A stretch of 64,000 nucleotides of DNA from DASYKT01 sp963718105 (GTDB lineage Bacteria; Acidobacteriota; Blastocatellia; Pyrinomonadales; Pyrinomonadaceae), in assembly GCA_963718105.1 (NCBI GenBank), contig OY970352.1, positions 3,534,001 to 3,598,000 on the forward strand, in the 5' to 3' direction. Below are positions 1 to 10,236 of the stretch, piece by piece. Below the pieces are notes generated by a model. It was not told where the DNA came from, did no database searches, and was given only the letters and a program-made list of their open reading frames with translations. A program made the translations under genes and the position numbers. Every line of letters begins with the position of its first letter. Within the stretch, counting starts at the first letter, position 1.

Positions 1-89
1 TCCCCGCTGGAAACAAAGCCAATGACAAAGAATGCTAAAACCGCCGCGATAAATACCGCCTGTTTCAAAAATGCTGAAACTCTTTTCAT
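1..89 (-). CDS. Start of an exported protein, cut by the window edge
   Basis: Only the first 29 codons are visible, beginning MKRVSAFLKQ and continuing into a hydrophobic stretch that ends near FVSSG, which is a typical signal peptide or membrane anchor. A good ribosome binding site (AAGGAAAG) precedes the ATG at 87-89. It follows the preceding act-operon gene by 9 bases, so it belongs to the same transcript. In related ACIII operons the next genes are often an SCO-type copper chaperone and cytochrome oxidase subunits. That identity is inferred from position only. Confidence 0.6.
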   Translation of the reverse strand, partial: MKRVSAFLKQAVFIAAVLAFFVIGFVSSG

Positions 90-98
90 CTTTCCTTC

Positions 99-629
99 TT
101 ATCTGCCGGTCATCACTCTGCCGGAACTCGACCCCGAATAGATCGAAGAGGCGTCCTGCATAGCTTTTTGGGCGTCTTCAGCCGGCCGCTGCTTCTCACC
201 CTTTTCCAATAATTTTGCTTTGGCTTCGGCCACCGGGATCGCGATCACCGCGCCGGTGTGCGGGTCTTTCGCGCCTTCCTTCTCGATCAGGTTCCAGCGT
301 TTTCTGACTTCCCAGTACTCCGCGTGCGGATTTAACAGTTCGAGATTGGCCCTGTTTTCACCTTCGCCGACGCCAAAACCCGGCGCCAACTGAAGGCGGG
401 GCTCGGGCGGAAGCTTTTCTTCCTTGCTAAAAGCCATCGGCTTTTCATTTTTCTTTTCGTAATCCGCCATGCCCGTCTCTACCCATTTATTCACGAAATA
501 CATCGAGACAAATGAGAAAAGGATCATTAAAAACGTGACGGCGCAAAAAATGACGGTGCCGCGCAGCTTAATATCATTATCCTCGTAAGGCTTGCTCAGA
601 TCTATTTCAACTTTTTTCGGTTTCGACAT
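99..629 (-). CDS. Single-pass membrane protein of the ACIII operon
   Basis: About 176 residues: a cytoplasmic N-terminus, one transmembrane segment near residues 25-45, and a periplasmic tail. The tail carries PEPRLQ and, later, a GAVIAIPVAEA segment. This layout (PRLQ, then an IP-containing stretch close to the C-terminus) is seen in small proteins encoded beside cytochrome oxidase and SCO genes, but I cannot name the family with certainty. The frame could open at a TTG at 647 overlapping the actF stop. The ATG at 629 is preferred because GAGGAAG sits 5-10 bases upstream of it. The role is probably assembly or stability of the respiratory complex (inference). Confidence 0.72.
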   Translation of the reverse strand: MSKPKKVEIDLSKPYEDNDIKLRGTVIFCAVTFLMILFSFVSMYFVNKWVETGMADYEKKNEKPMAFSKEEKLPPEPRLQLAPGFGVGEGENRANLELLNPHAEYWEVRKRWNLIEKEGAKDPHTGAVIAIPVAEAKAKLLEKGEKQRPAEDAQKAMQDASSIYSGSSSGRVMTGR

Positions 630-643
630 AACTTCCTCTGGGA

Positions 644-1840
644 TCAATGTTGCTTTCCGTGTTCAATGGCGGTTTCGATGAACGGATCGTTGGGCGGCAT
701 CAGCGGCCGGCGCTTTAATTCGCCAAAAAACCACCAGAGCCACAATCCGCCTACGGCTACGGGCGCGACAAAATCCATCCAGCTAATATGAAAATCGGTG
801 CCGGGGATGCTCTTCATCGGATTTGGCCCGATCAGATAGAAAAGATCGATCACCCGCATAAATAAAATGAAGATCGCCATCATCGAGATCCAGCGGAAAT
901 TCCGCTTGACGTCGCGCGACAGCAGGATCACGAACGGGAAGGCAAAGTGGAACAGGATAACGATGACCCCGACCACTCCCCAACCGCCTCTTGAACGCGT
1001 CAGGTACCAGGTGGTTTCTTCCGGCAGGTTGCCCGACCAGATGATCAGGTACTGCGACAGGTTGAAATAAGCCCACACCATCGTGAACGCCAGCATCAGC
1101 TTTCCGACATCGTGAAAATGCCTCGGGCCGAGAACATGTTTCATCGGCTCGCGCTGCACCAGCCAGCTCAATATCGTGATGACGAACGCCAGGCAGCTCA
1201 AGCCCCAGCCGATCAGGAACAAAAGCCCGTAGATGGTAGAGAACCAGTGCGGGTCGAGCGACATCACCCAGTCGACCGAGGCAAACGTCACTACCAGCAC
1301 GAAAAGCACTATTATCGGCCCGCTGAAATGGGTCATCTTCTTGAGCAGTTTCCAATCGCCGGTCTTATCGTGCTCAAGCGACCATTTATTCAGCATGTAG
1401 GCCATTAATCCCCACAGCAGAAAATAAACGACCGTGCGGATAATGAAAAACGGATGGTTAAGGTATGCCGATTTCCAAACCAGCACCTTATCGCTCGGAT
1501 CGATGTGAAACCAGCCAAAGTAGAGAATGGAGGTCCAAATCAGCAGCGGCAGCGACAAGATAAATACCCAGGGGAAGAGTGTCCTCGACCCTGCCTCGAC
1601 GACCCGGCGAATGACCAGGCCCCACGCGCCGCCGGTTATGTGCTGCAAAAGCAGCAGCCCCAGCGAACCGATACCCATGCCGCCCCAAAATACAAACCCG
1701 ATCAGATAGGAACGCAGGCCCTGTTCAGGATTGAACATCGCGCCGATCAACAGCAGAATGATACCGATCACGCCTACGCCCAGCGAAAGCATTTGAAAAC
1801 GGCCCAGTTCTACTGCCGGAGGTGAAAAATCGTGTTTCAC
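644..1840 (-). CDS. actF: Alternative complex III, NrfD-like membrane subunit ActF
   Basis: A 398-residue polytopic membrane protein of the NrfD/PsrC superfamily with about ten hydrophobic segments. ActF is the second quinol-site membrane subunit of Alternative Complex III, which oxidises menaquinol and passes electrons to cytochrome c or directly to an oxidase. Sequence features include the MKHDFSPPAV N-terminus, the FASVDWVMSLDPHW segment typical of ActF, and several conserved tryptophans. It starts with GTG at 1838-1840, ten bases after a clear GGAGGT, and lies one base after the actE stop. Order and orientation match other act operons. Confidence 0.93.
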   Translation of the reverse strand: MKHDFSPPAVELGRFQMLSLGVGVIGIILLLIGAMFNPEQGLRSYLIGFVFWGGMGIGSLGLLLLQHITGGAWGLVIRRVVEAGSRTLFPWVFILSLPLLIWTSILYFGWFHIDPSDKVLVWKSAYLNHPFFIIRTVVYFLLWGLMAYMLNKWSLEHDKTGDWKLLKKMTHFSGPIIVLFVLVVTFASVDWVMSLDPHWFSTIYGLLFLIGWGLSCLAFVITILSWLVQREPMKHVLGPRHFHDVGKLMLAFTMVWAYFNLSQYLIIWSGNLPEETTWYLTRSRGGWGVVGVIVILFHFAFPFVILLSRDVKRNFRWISMMAIFILFMRVIDLFYLIGPNPMKSIPGTDFHISWMDFVAPVAVGGLWLWWFFGELKRRPLMPPNDPFIETAIEHGKQH

Positions 1841-1841
1841 T

Positions 1842-2609
1842 TTAATGGTTACCTCCGTCTGTAGTCGGTTTGGTGCTGCTCGCCTTTGAATCCGGTACGG
1901 TAGGTTTTGCCCCCACCGCGCTATTTCCTGTTTTCATTTCGCTACCCGCCGAGTTTGAATTCACCGCGCTGTTCGCATTGCTCATCGGCAGCGACGCCGC
2001 CCCGCTCGGGTTCTGGCTGATCTGCAGCGCGCGGATATAAGCCACGATCGCCCAGCGGTCGGCCACGGAAACCTGCGCCGCATAACCGTTCATCTTGCCG
2101 GAGCCGTTTGTGGCGACATCGAAAAGGTGTCCGACCGGCGCATTGCGCAAGCGGTCATCGTGATAGGTCGGCGGCTTGGAAAATCCGCGGCGGACGATCA
2201 TCCCGTCGCCGGTGCCCAACGGGCCGTGGCACACCGAACAATAGATCTTGAATCTTTCCTCACCGCGGTCTAACAGCTCCTTGGTGACCGGTATGGGAAA
2301 ATAATCGATGTCGTTAGGAAATGTCGTCACGCGAACATTGCCTTCGGCGTCGGTCATGGTCTGTGGCGCTTCGGTCGAAAGAACATCTTTCTTGCCGGTA
2401 TAAAGCGCATTGTCTTCGCGCAAATAACCTCTGGCTATCGTGCCGGCAACCGGCTGGCGCGAACCCATCCCATCGGAAAAGAACTCGCTTTGTTTATAAG
2501 CTTTCAGGCGCGGCTGGTCCTGCATGTCATAGCGGCAGCCCAGTGCCAGCAGGCAGGAAGCGATAAGCACTAAGCAGGCTAAAACCCGCGATGCGGAGAA
2601 TTTATTCAT
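1842..2609 (-). CDS. actE: Alternative complex III monoheme cytochrome c lipoprotein ActE
   Basis: About 255 residues: a lipoprotein signal ending LLALGC, then a cytochrome c domain with one CSVCH heme motif and a downstream methionine-rich region (KMNGYAAQVS) that can supply the axial ligand. A low-complexity Ser/Asn/Ala tail of about 60 residues closes the protein. The N-terminus could also be the ATG at 2618. MNKFSAS at 2609 is preferred because it gives a compact lipoprotein signal, although AGGAGG is 12 bases away from it and only 3 from the upstream ATG. It overlaps the actD stop. It is the presumed exit point for electrons from the complex. Confidence 0.9.
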   Translation of the reverse strand: MNKFSASRVLACLVLIASCLLALGCRYDMQDQPRLKAYKQSEFFSDGMGSRQPVAGTIARGYLREDNALYTGKKDVLSTEAPQTMTDAEGNVRVTTFPNDIDYFPIPVTKELLDRGEERFKIYCSVCHGPLGTGDGMIVRRGFSKPPTYHDDRLRNAPVGHLFDVATNGSGKMNGYAAQVSVADRWAIVAYIRALQISQNPSGAASLPMSNANSAVNSNSAGSEMKTGNSAVGAKPTVPDSKASSTKPTTDGGNH

Positions 2610-3141
2610 CGACGTCATAAACCTCCTGCGGATGTAGGCCCTGCATAAATTCTGCAGTTTCTTCGTACTTAAAATTCGGATCGGAAGTCTCTATCACCAG
2701 GAAAAATTTCTCTCTCGAAGCAAGGGCGAAACGCGGCACATTAAAGACCGGGTGATAGGGCTGCGGCAAGCCGTTTAAGAACAGCATTCCGAAAACCGCC
2801 GTTGCCGAAGCAAGCAGGATCGTGCACTCGAACGTGATCGGTATAAATGACGGCCAGCTCAGATACGGGCGCCCGCCGACGTTCAGCGGATATTCCACCC
2901 CCATCAGATAGACCTGCATTCCCAGGCCGCCCAGTAACCCCAGCAATCCGCCGCCGAATATCAGGAACGACAAAATTGAACGCTTAATACCCAGCGCCTC
3001 ATCCATCTCGTGGATCGGGAAGGGCGAAAATGCGTCGGTCTTGGTATAGCCGGCTTCGCGAGTTTTCCTCGCCGCCTCGACCAATTCCGTCGGGGTATTG
3101 AACTCTGCCAATAATCCGTAAAGATTTTCCTTCATAACCAT
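2602..3141 (-). CDS. actD: Alternative complex III subunit ActD (DUF3341)
   Basis: A 179-residue membrane protein beginning with a soluble region containing FNTPTELVEAA and a YTKTDAFSPFPI stretch, the signature of the DUF3341/ActD family, followed by two transmembrane hairpin segments. ActD is a small integral subunit packed beside ActC and ActF. The true start may be the internal ATG at 3135, since the upstream binding site is weak. It is separated from actC by a glycosyltransferase gene, whereas in most act operons actD directly follows actC. Confidence 0.9.
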   Translation of the reverse strand: MVMKENLYGLLAEFNTPTELVEAARKTREAGYTKTDAFSPFPIHEMDEALGIKRSILSFLIFGGGLLGLLGGLGMQVYLMGVEYPLNVGGRPYLSWPSFIPITFECTILLASATAVFGMLFLNGLPQPYHPVFNVPRFALASREKFFLVIETSDPNFKYEETAEFMQGLHPQEVYDVDE

Positions 3142-3209
3142 TCTACAGGTGCAAATTCCCTGAAAAACTTAATTTCTGTTTCAAAACAGGCTTTATTAAA
3201 AACAAAGCC

Positions 3210-4541
3210 TCACACTCCTGGCGCCAGATTAGTATCGTTATTTAAAAACCCGGCGAATTTCATTTTTGACGCCAACCTTAGTAACAAACCACCGAATCCG
3301 ATCCCGGCAAAAACGATCAGGAACGGATCTATATAAGGAAGCCGGTACCTCACGGTGCTGATTATCAGCATGTGCAAAAGCGATGCGCCCGCCGCCAGCA
3401 TTAAAAACAGCCAGACTATTTTCTTGCCGTTTTTGGTCCGTCTCACATTGAATATCCCCAGAATACCGAAAAGATAAATGGGAACGGTCGCCAGGCCCGA
3501 CAAGATGGTCTTTCCCAGCGAAAAAGAAAACGGGTTGGTAAAAGGCTTCCAGAACAGGTAAAGCTTGAGCGCGAATAATTTCAGCGTTGCGCCCGGATCG
3601 GCCATCATCATCTCAACGGCTTTTTGCCGCCAGAGCTTATCTCTCTGGGTATAGGTCAGGGTGGAATAGCCGACCGTGTTTTCCCACTCCGCTATCTGCT
3701 CCTTGCGCTTGGTAACGATCCCTTCTTCATGGGCGGCGGCTTCTTCGGCTGTGGCGAAGCGGCCTTCAAAAAGCGGTATCCAATCGGGATGATTTCCCAG
3801 CCATAAAGCGAAGCCGGCGGAATCATTGATCAGCATAAACTCGCCTTTGGTCTGCAAATTGTAAAAAGACCAGGGCAATATCACCAGGATCATCGCCACG
3901 GGAATGGCCGCGGTCGCCGCGAAAATTCCCTTCTTCCGGTACTGAAGCAGGAAGAACGCCGCTACCAGGACCGCTCCTATTCCCAGCGCCGAGGGCTTGA
4001 TCAAACAACCCAATCCCAGCAAGACACCCGACAGTACCGCGTCTTTTATCCTGACCTCGCCGGACATTATCGAGCGGACAAAAATAAACAGCAGCCAGGT
4101 CATTAAAAATGTGTGCGGGCCTTCGGTCTGTATGCCGGCCGTGTTGTACAGAAGCAGCGGATTTATCGCGAAAATAAGGCCCCCCAGAAATGAAAGGAAC
4201 TCATTTTTGGTGATCGTGAACGCGATGCGAAAAACAAACCAGCAGGTAAGCCCGTGCAAAATGATCTGGACCGCTTTGATGGCGATAATGCTATTGGGTA
4301 AGACCAGCCAGATCAGCGCGATGAACATCGGATATCCGGGTGCGCGGAAAAACGGCAGTTTGATCCCGACCGTCGGATAGCTTCCCTGTTCGACCATCAT
4401 TTTTGCCGCCGCCAGGTAATCGTCGCTGTCGACAAAATCGATGTTATTTACTCCGGTCGCGATCACCGCGCCCACGGCTAAAAGGATCGCCAAAACGACC
4501 AGGAAAATCTGCAGAATATGTTTTCTTTCCAATTTAGCCAC
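3210..4541 (-). CDS. GT-C glycosyltransferase (GT39/GT83-like) inserted in the act operon
   Basis: A 443-residue polytopic membrane protein. The first periplasmic loop carries the acidic motif DFVDSDDYL, which matches the catalytic D/E position of GT-C lipid-phosphosugar-dependent glycosyltransferases. FFRAPGYPMFIALI is the conserved proline-rich motif after it. About 10-11 hydrophobic helices follow. It probably transfers a sugar from a polyprenyl-phosphate donor to an extracytoplasmic acceptor. It uses a GTG start with no obvious Shine-Dalgarno. It sits between actC and actD on the same strand with 25 and 68 base gaps, an unusual interruption of a respiratory operon. The acceptor is unknown. 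Confidence 0.8.
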   Translation of the reverse strand: MAKLERKHILQIFLVVLAILLAVGAVIATGVNNIDFVDSDDYLAAAKMMVEQGSYPTVGIKLPFFRAPGYPMFIALIWLVLPNSIIAIKAVQIILHGLTCWFVFRIAFTITKNEFLSFLGGLIFAINPLLLYNTAGIQTEGPHTFLMTWLLFIFVRSIMSGEVRIKDAVLSGVLLGLGCLIKPSALGIGAVLVAAFFLLQYRKKGIFAATAAIPVAMILVILPWSFYNLQTKGEFMLINDSAGFALWLGNHPDWIPLFEGRFATAEEAAAHEEGIVTKRKEQIAEWENTVGYSTLTYTQRDKLWRQKAVEMMMADPGATLKLFALKLYLFWKPFTNPFSFSLGKTILSGLATVPIYLFGILGIFNVRRTKNGKKIVWLFLMLAAGASLLHMLIISTVRYRLPYIDPFLIVFAGIGFGGLLLRLASKMKFAGFLNNDTNLAPGV

Positions 4542-4566
4542 TGCCAGTAATTATCGCTTCACTAAA

Positions 4567-6006
<1,440 letters not shown>

Positions 6007-6023
6007 AGTTTATCCTGAAAATT

Positions 6024-9000
6024 TTAGTGGCTCTCTCCCGCCGGTTCTTTCTGGGTCCCGCCTACTGTTTCCGCGGCCGGCGCCGTCATCTGACGATAGT
6101 CCGGCATTTCGTGATTCTGGTTTTTCAGCGCTGCCAGATAAGTGGTGCGCGGCTGCGTATTCAATTCATTGAGCAGGTTGTAATTGCGATGATCTTTTTT
6201 GAGTTTCGCCACCTGGCTGCTTTCATCGTTGATATCGCCGAAAACTATCGCGTCCGCCGGGCAGGCCGCCTGGCAGGCCGTGACGATATCGCCGTCCTTG
6301 ATCTTCACGCCTTTTTTCTCCGACTCGATACGCGCGGCAGAAATTCTCTGCGTACAGTAAGTGCATTTTTCCATCACACCGCGGCTGCGGACGGTGACTT
6401 CCGGATTGCGCATCAATTTGTATTGCGGCGTGTACCAATCCTGGAATAAAAGGAAATTAAAACGGCGAACTTTGTACGGGCAGTTGTTCGAACAATAGCG
6501 CGTTCCGACGCAGCGGTTGTAGACCATGTCGTTGAGGCCCTCGGCGCTGTGCACCGTGGCATGGACCGGGCAAACCGGTTCGCACGGCGCCTGCTCGCAC
6601 TGCTGGCAAAGGACCGGCATAAAGTGCGGGCCTTCCGGATCGTTCGCATCGCGCCCGCCGAAATAAGTATCGATGCGAAGCCAGTGCATTTCGCGGCTGC
6701 GCCCGACCTGCTCTTTACCCACGACCGGAATGTTGTTTTCCGACTGGCAGGCGACGACGCACGCGTTACAGCCGACGCAGGAATTAAGATCGATGGTCAT
6801 TCCCCACTTGTGGTCCTTGTACTCGTAGCGCGGGTACATCGACTTGTCGTATTCGTCGTGCTGGTGGCCCATGGCCGGGTTCTTCTCAAACGTTTCAAAA
6901 TCGAAGACGCGCAGGATGTCGCGGCCTTCCATATTAAAGTGCGTCTGCGTCGACGACACGCGCAGTTGCTCGCCGATCTTTCTCAGCGACCCTGTCGAGA
7001 AGTTCATCGCGTTCGATTGGCGCACGTCGTAAACATTGTAGCCAATGCCGTTACCGACTTTGCCCGCTCTCGAACGGCCATAGCCCAGATAGATCGTCAC
7101 GGTGTCGTCCGGCTGGCCGGGCATGATCCACGCCGGCACTTTGCCGCTTATCTTTTGCCCGCCGACAGTCAATTCGACCGCATCCGAGAAAAGATTACCG
7201 CCGGTAGAATCGATAAAAGTAGTTCCTTCTTCGGCACCGGTACCGGGGTTGAATTTACGGTTTTGATTGAGCCCCAAACGCTGGGCCGTTTTCGGGCTGA
7301 CCAGCGCCACGTTTTCCCAGGTCACTTTGTTGAGCGGGTTGGGCAGTTCCTGCAGCCAGCCGTTATTGGCATAGCGCCCGTCATAAACACCCGGGTCGGG
7401 CAAGATCACAAATTCAACTTCGCCGGCAGCCATTGCGGGCGAAGGCTGGCTGAGAAAATCGGTTTTCGCCGCCACCGTTTTTGCCGGCAGTGCCGTGTTG
7501 GGCAGAAATCCGTCGTGGACCGCGCGACGCCAGGCTTTTTCAAAATCCGCGCCTGCGATCGGCGATCCGGCCGCACTCCAGGCGGTCTTTAAGATGTCGG
7601 CATCTTTGGAATCGAATTTTTCCTTGGCGAAAAGCTGGATCATTTCATGCGAGCTCTTGCCGCCGTAAAGCGGTTCGATCAGCGGCTGTACAAAGGTCAC
7701 CGTGCCGTCATAAGCGCGCGTGTCGCTCCACATCTCAAGAAAATGTTTTTCGCAAATATGCCAGTGGCAGTAATCGGTCGTCTCGTCTTTGTACTGGCTG
7801 AGCTGCAAACGCAATCCGATCTTTTCCATTCGCTCGGGCGTCAGTTTCAGATCGGCCGGTGTGTTATACATCGGGTTACCGCCAAAGATGACCAGCATTT
7901 TGACCGCACCGGCATCGATATCCCTGACCAGCTCGCGCAGGCCGTCCATCTGCAGCATCTCGGGATTGGCGTGCAGCGGATCGGTGTAAACAACGGTCTG
8001 CCCGACATTGCCGAGCGCGGCATTCATCGCATGGGCCAGTGCGTGTACGGCCGGTGATTGCTGGTCGCCCGGAATAACGATCGATTTGCCTTTGTGTTCG
8101 AGCAGGTCTTTGGCCATTGCTTCGATCCACTTGGCGTTATCGGTATAGTCTGACGCCGCTCCCACCACGCCCAACGCCTTGGCGGCCGCTTTGGCAAAAC
8201 CTTCCATCTGGCTCGGTTTGAGCGAAAGATGGTGGTCGGATTTTGCCATCGTAATGCTGGGCGTGGTGCCCACCGCATACAGGCGGTTCATTTCTTTTTT
8301 CTCTTCCGAGGTACGGCGCTGCGCGGAATAATCCTTGATATAGCGAACATTAAATCCGCTCATAAAATCGGCATCGAGCGAAAACACTCTTTCCGCCAGA
8401 TCGAATTTATAGACCGTATTTACCGGCGAGCCGAACGCCAGTTTTGCGCCGGCCATCGCGCTGTCATTGTTGACGGGCTCGTATTGATACCACTTGGCGC
8501 CGGGAATTTCGGTAAGAATTTGTTTGAACTGATTGATGAGCGTCGGCGACGTAACGGTTTCGGTCAGAAAACGAATTCCGGCACCGTTCGTTCCGCGTTC
8601 TTTATCGAGTTCCGTACGGAACGCTTTGACAAAAGCTTCCCAGCTTTGCGCGCCGCCGCGGTAGGTTATTTCCTGCGAGCGGTCCGGATCGTACATTCCC
8701 AGGATGGACGCCTGCGCGCGGGTATCGGTTCCGCCGAGGCTGCCGGGATGCTGCGGATTTCCCTCGATCTTGGTGGGGCGAAAATCATTGCTTCTGACGA
8801 GCAGACCGGTAGCGATACCGCCCAGGGTCATCGCCGTCGCATAAAAATCGGGTTTTCCGGGTGTGTATTCTTCGGGCTGGGTAACGTAAGGAATCGCTTT
8901 TTCGGGCGGTTGGATGACGCAGCCGCTGATGCCGGCCAAAGCCAGCGAGGCGCCCATCAGCTTGATAAAACTGCGGCGGCTTACGGGATCGCTCCACTCT

Positions 9001-9152
9001 TCCGAATGCTGGGGAAATTCCCGGTTAACGAATTCTTCGAATTCGGGCGCGTCGACAAATTCTTCCAGGCTGCGCCAGTATTCTTTTCCTTGCTGGTCTA
9101 AAATTCTTTCACGCAAGAGAGCAAAATTCTTTTGACTATCTTGAGTCGCCAT
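6024..9152 (-). CDS. actB: Alternative complex III iron-sulfur/molybdopterin-like subunit ActB
   Basis: A 1042-residue fusion of a molybdopterin-oxidoreductase-like domain (which in ActB carries no cofactor) and a ferredoxin-type domain. A twin-arginine motif RRSFIKLMG at residues 59-67, followed by ALAGISGC, indicates Tat export with a possible lipid anchor at Cys78. The C-terminal quarter has four cysteine clusters: CVGCNACVVAC, CQQCEQAPCEPVC, CVGTRYCSNNC and CTYCTQR...CQAAC, enough for three [4Fe-4S] and one [3Fe-4S]-type cluster. It sits between actA and actC as usual. It passes electrons from the quinol site in ActC towards the cytochromes. Confidence 0.96.
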   Translation of the reverse strand: MATQDSQKNFALLRERILDQQGKEYWRSLEEFVDAPEFEEFVNREFPQHSEEWSDPVSRRSFIKLMGASLALAGISGCVIQPPEKAIPYVTQPEEYTPGKPDFYATAMTLGGIATGLLVRSNDFRPTKIEGNPQHPGSLGGTDTRAQASILGMYDPDRSQEITYRGGAQSWEAFVKAFRTELDKERGTNGAGIRFLTETVTSPTLINQFKQILTEIPGAKWYQYEPVNNDSAMAGAKLAFGSPVNTVYKFDLAERVFSLDADFMSGFNVRYIKDYSAQRRTSEEKKEMNRLYAVGTTPSITMAKSDHHLSLKPSQMEGFAKAAAKALGVVGAASDYTDNAKWIEAMAKDLLEHKGKSIVIPGDQQSPAVHALAHAMNAALGNVGQTVVYTDPLHANPEMLQMDGLRELVRDIDAGAVKMLVIFGGNPMYNTPADLKLTPERMEKIGLRLQLSQYKDETTDYCHWHICEKHFLEMWSDTRAYDGTVTFVQPLIEPLYGGKSSHEMIQLFAKEKFDSKDADILKTAWSAAGSPIAGADFEKAWRRAVHDGFLPNTALPAKTVAAKTDFLSQPSPAMAAGEVEFVILPDPGVYDGRYANNGWLQELPNPLNKVTWENVALVSPKTAQRLGLNQNRKFNPGTGAEEGTTFIDSTGGNLFSDAVELTVGGQKISGKVPAWIMPGQPDDTVTIYLGYGRSRAGKVGNGIGYNVYDVRQSNAMNFSTGSLRKIGEQLRVSSTQTHFNMEGRDILRVFDFETFEKNPAMGHQHDEYDKSMYPRYEYKDHKWGMTIDLNSCVGCNACVVACQSENNIPVVGKEQVGRSREMHWLRIDTYFGGRDANDPEGPHFMPVLCQQCEQAPCEPVCPVHATVHSAEGLNDMVYNRCVGTRYCSNNCPYKVRRFNFLLFQDWYTPQYKLMRNPEVTVRSRGVMEKCTYCTQRISAARIESEKKGVKIKDGDIVTACQAACPADAIVFGDINDESSQVAKLKKDHRNYNLLNELNTQPRTTYLAALKNQNHEMPDYRQMTAPAAETVGGTQKEPAGESH

Positions 9153-9241
9153 TTTTCTGATTCCTTAACTCTTCTCCAAATTTACTAACACTTACCGCCA
9201 ACTCTACTGAAGCTGAAAATTGCCTGTGCCTGTGGCCAGAA

Positions 9242-9901
9242 TTATCTGTGACAGGTAGAGCAACTGGTCAGTTGCTGCCGGCTGCGAATACGGTATTCTT
9301 CTTTTAGCTTTTCCCGCTCTTTCGGCCCGATATCGCTATCGTTCCAGGCCATGTTATAAACCTCGGCCTTGGGCCGGATATATTGCGACGGGTCCTTGTG
9401 ACAGGCGATACACCATTCCATCTGCAGCGTATTTTCCATGTACACGCTGGCCATTTCATCAACCTGGCCGTGGCAGGTCGAGCATCCTACGCCCTTATTA
9501 ACGTGAATGCTGTGGTTGAAATAGACGTATTCCGGAAGGTCGTGAACTCTTTCCCACTGAATGGGCTTGTTCTCGCGAAAGCTCGCGCGCACCGGTTCCA
9601 GGTAGGGGCTGTCAGACCAGATCTGGCTGTGACAGTTCATACAGGTTTGGGTGGGCGGCAGCCCTGCTGAAGATGAGGTTTCGACCGACGTGTGACAGTA
9701 ACGACAATCTATGCCGTCGTCGCCGACGTGGTGTTTATGACTGAATTGAATGGGCTGCTGCTTTTCCAAAAAGCGGCCGGTAACATATGACGACCGGGCG
9801 ATCTGGGTAACCACAAAAAACGCAACTCCGCCTAACAAAACAGCGGCCACAATACTGGCCTTGGCAATGTTATTTGCACTGCGGTGAAATACTTGAGCCA
9901 T
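9242..9901 (-). CDS. actA: Alternative complex III pentaheme cytochrome c subunit ActA
   Basis: A 219-residue protein with one N-terminal transmembrane segment (about residues 14-34) and five heme-binding CxxCH motifs: CRYCH (66-70), CMNCH (87-91), CSTCH (140-144), CIACH (164-168) and CSTCH (214-218). Distal histidines in FSHKHH and FNHSIHV are likely axial ligands. Five hemes plus membrane anchor is the ActA signature. A GTG at 9917-9919 would add six residues. MAQVFHRSANN is preferred because ActA proteins usually begin there. It is the first gene of the operon. Confidence 0.94.
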   Translation of the reverse strand: MAQVFHRSANNIAKASIVAAVLLGGVAFFVVTQIARSSYVTGRFLEKQQPIQFSHKHHVGDDGIDCRYCHTSVETSSSAGLPPTQTCMNCHSQIWSDSPYLEPVRASFRENKPIQWERVHDLPEYVYFNHSIHVNKGVGCSTCHGQVDEMASVYMENTLQMEWCIACHKDPSQYIRPKAEVYNMAWNDSDIGPKEREKLKEEYRIRSRQQLTSCSTCHR

Positions 9902-10236
9902 CGCTTTCTCAACTTTCACAATAAGATTTATTGCGAAAAACTACATTTTCCCCTCAACAGAGATATCTAGATCAAAACTCTGAGCAGACGAATATTTAAT
10001 TTTGTAAAATAAGACCTATGTTCAGAATAACTTACTCTGCACAGAATTTTCAATTACTCCGGTTAAGAAATATAATTTTTCCGGTATTTGTGCAAGTTTT
10101 CACAAAATAAGATTTGCTCATCAATGAAATTAAGCTTTATTTATTAGAGCGCGGCTCGCCGCGCCGATCCCTGGGATCAAAAACATTTAGATCGCTGCGC
10201 GATCTTTGCGGGGCGGGACACCCGCGCTCCCGGTGT
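9902..10236. other. A+T-rich leader of the act operon plus a palindromic repeat
   Basis: No gene is seen here. The part next to actA (9920-10140) is clearly A+T rich and must hold the act promoter, but I cannot pick a convincing -35/-10 pair. The part next to the ROK kinase is a G+C-rich palindrome: GAGCGCGG at 10147-10154 pairs with CCGCGCTC at 10222-10229. Inside it a 7-bp stem (AGATCGC/GCGATCT) lies at 10189-10205. It looks like a REP-type element that could also stop transcription between the two genes. Confidence 0.5.

Noticed and set aside
6549..7592. 347-codon open frame on the plus strand inside actB
   Set aside because: It is antisense to well-conserved ActB sequence, rich in Arg/His as expected for a mirror frame, and has no ribosome binding site or recognisable domain.
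8229..9101. 290-codon plus-strand open frame inside actB
   Set aside because: Shadow of actB. No domain, no initiation signal.
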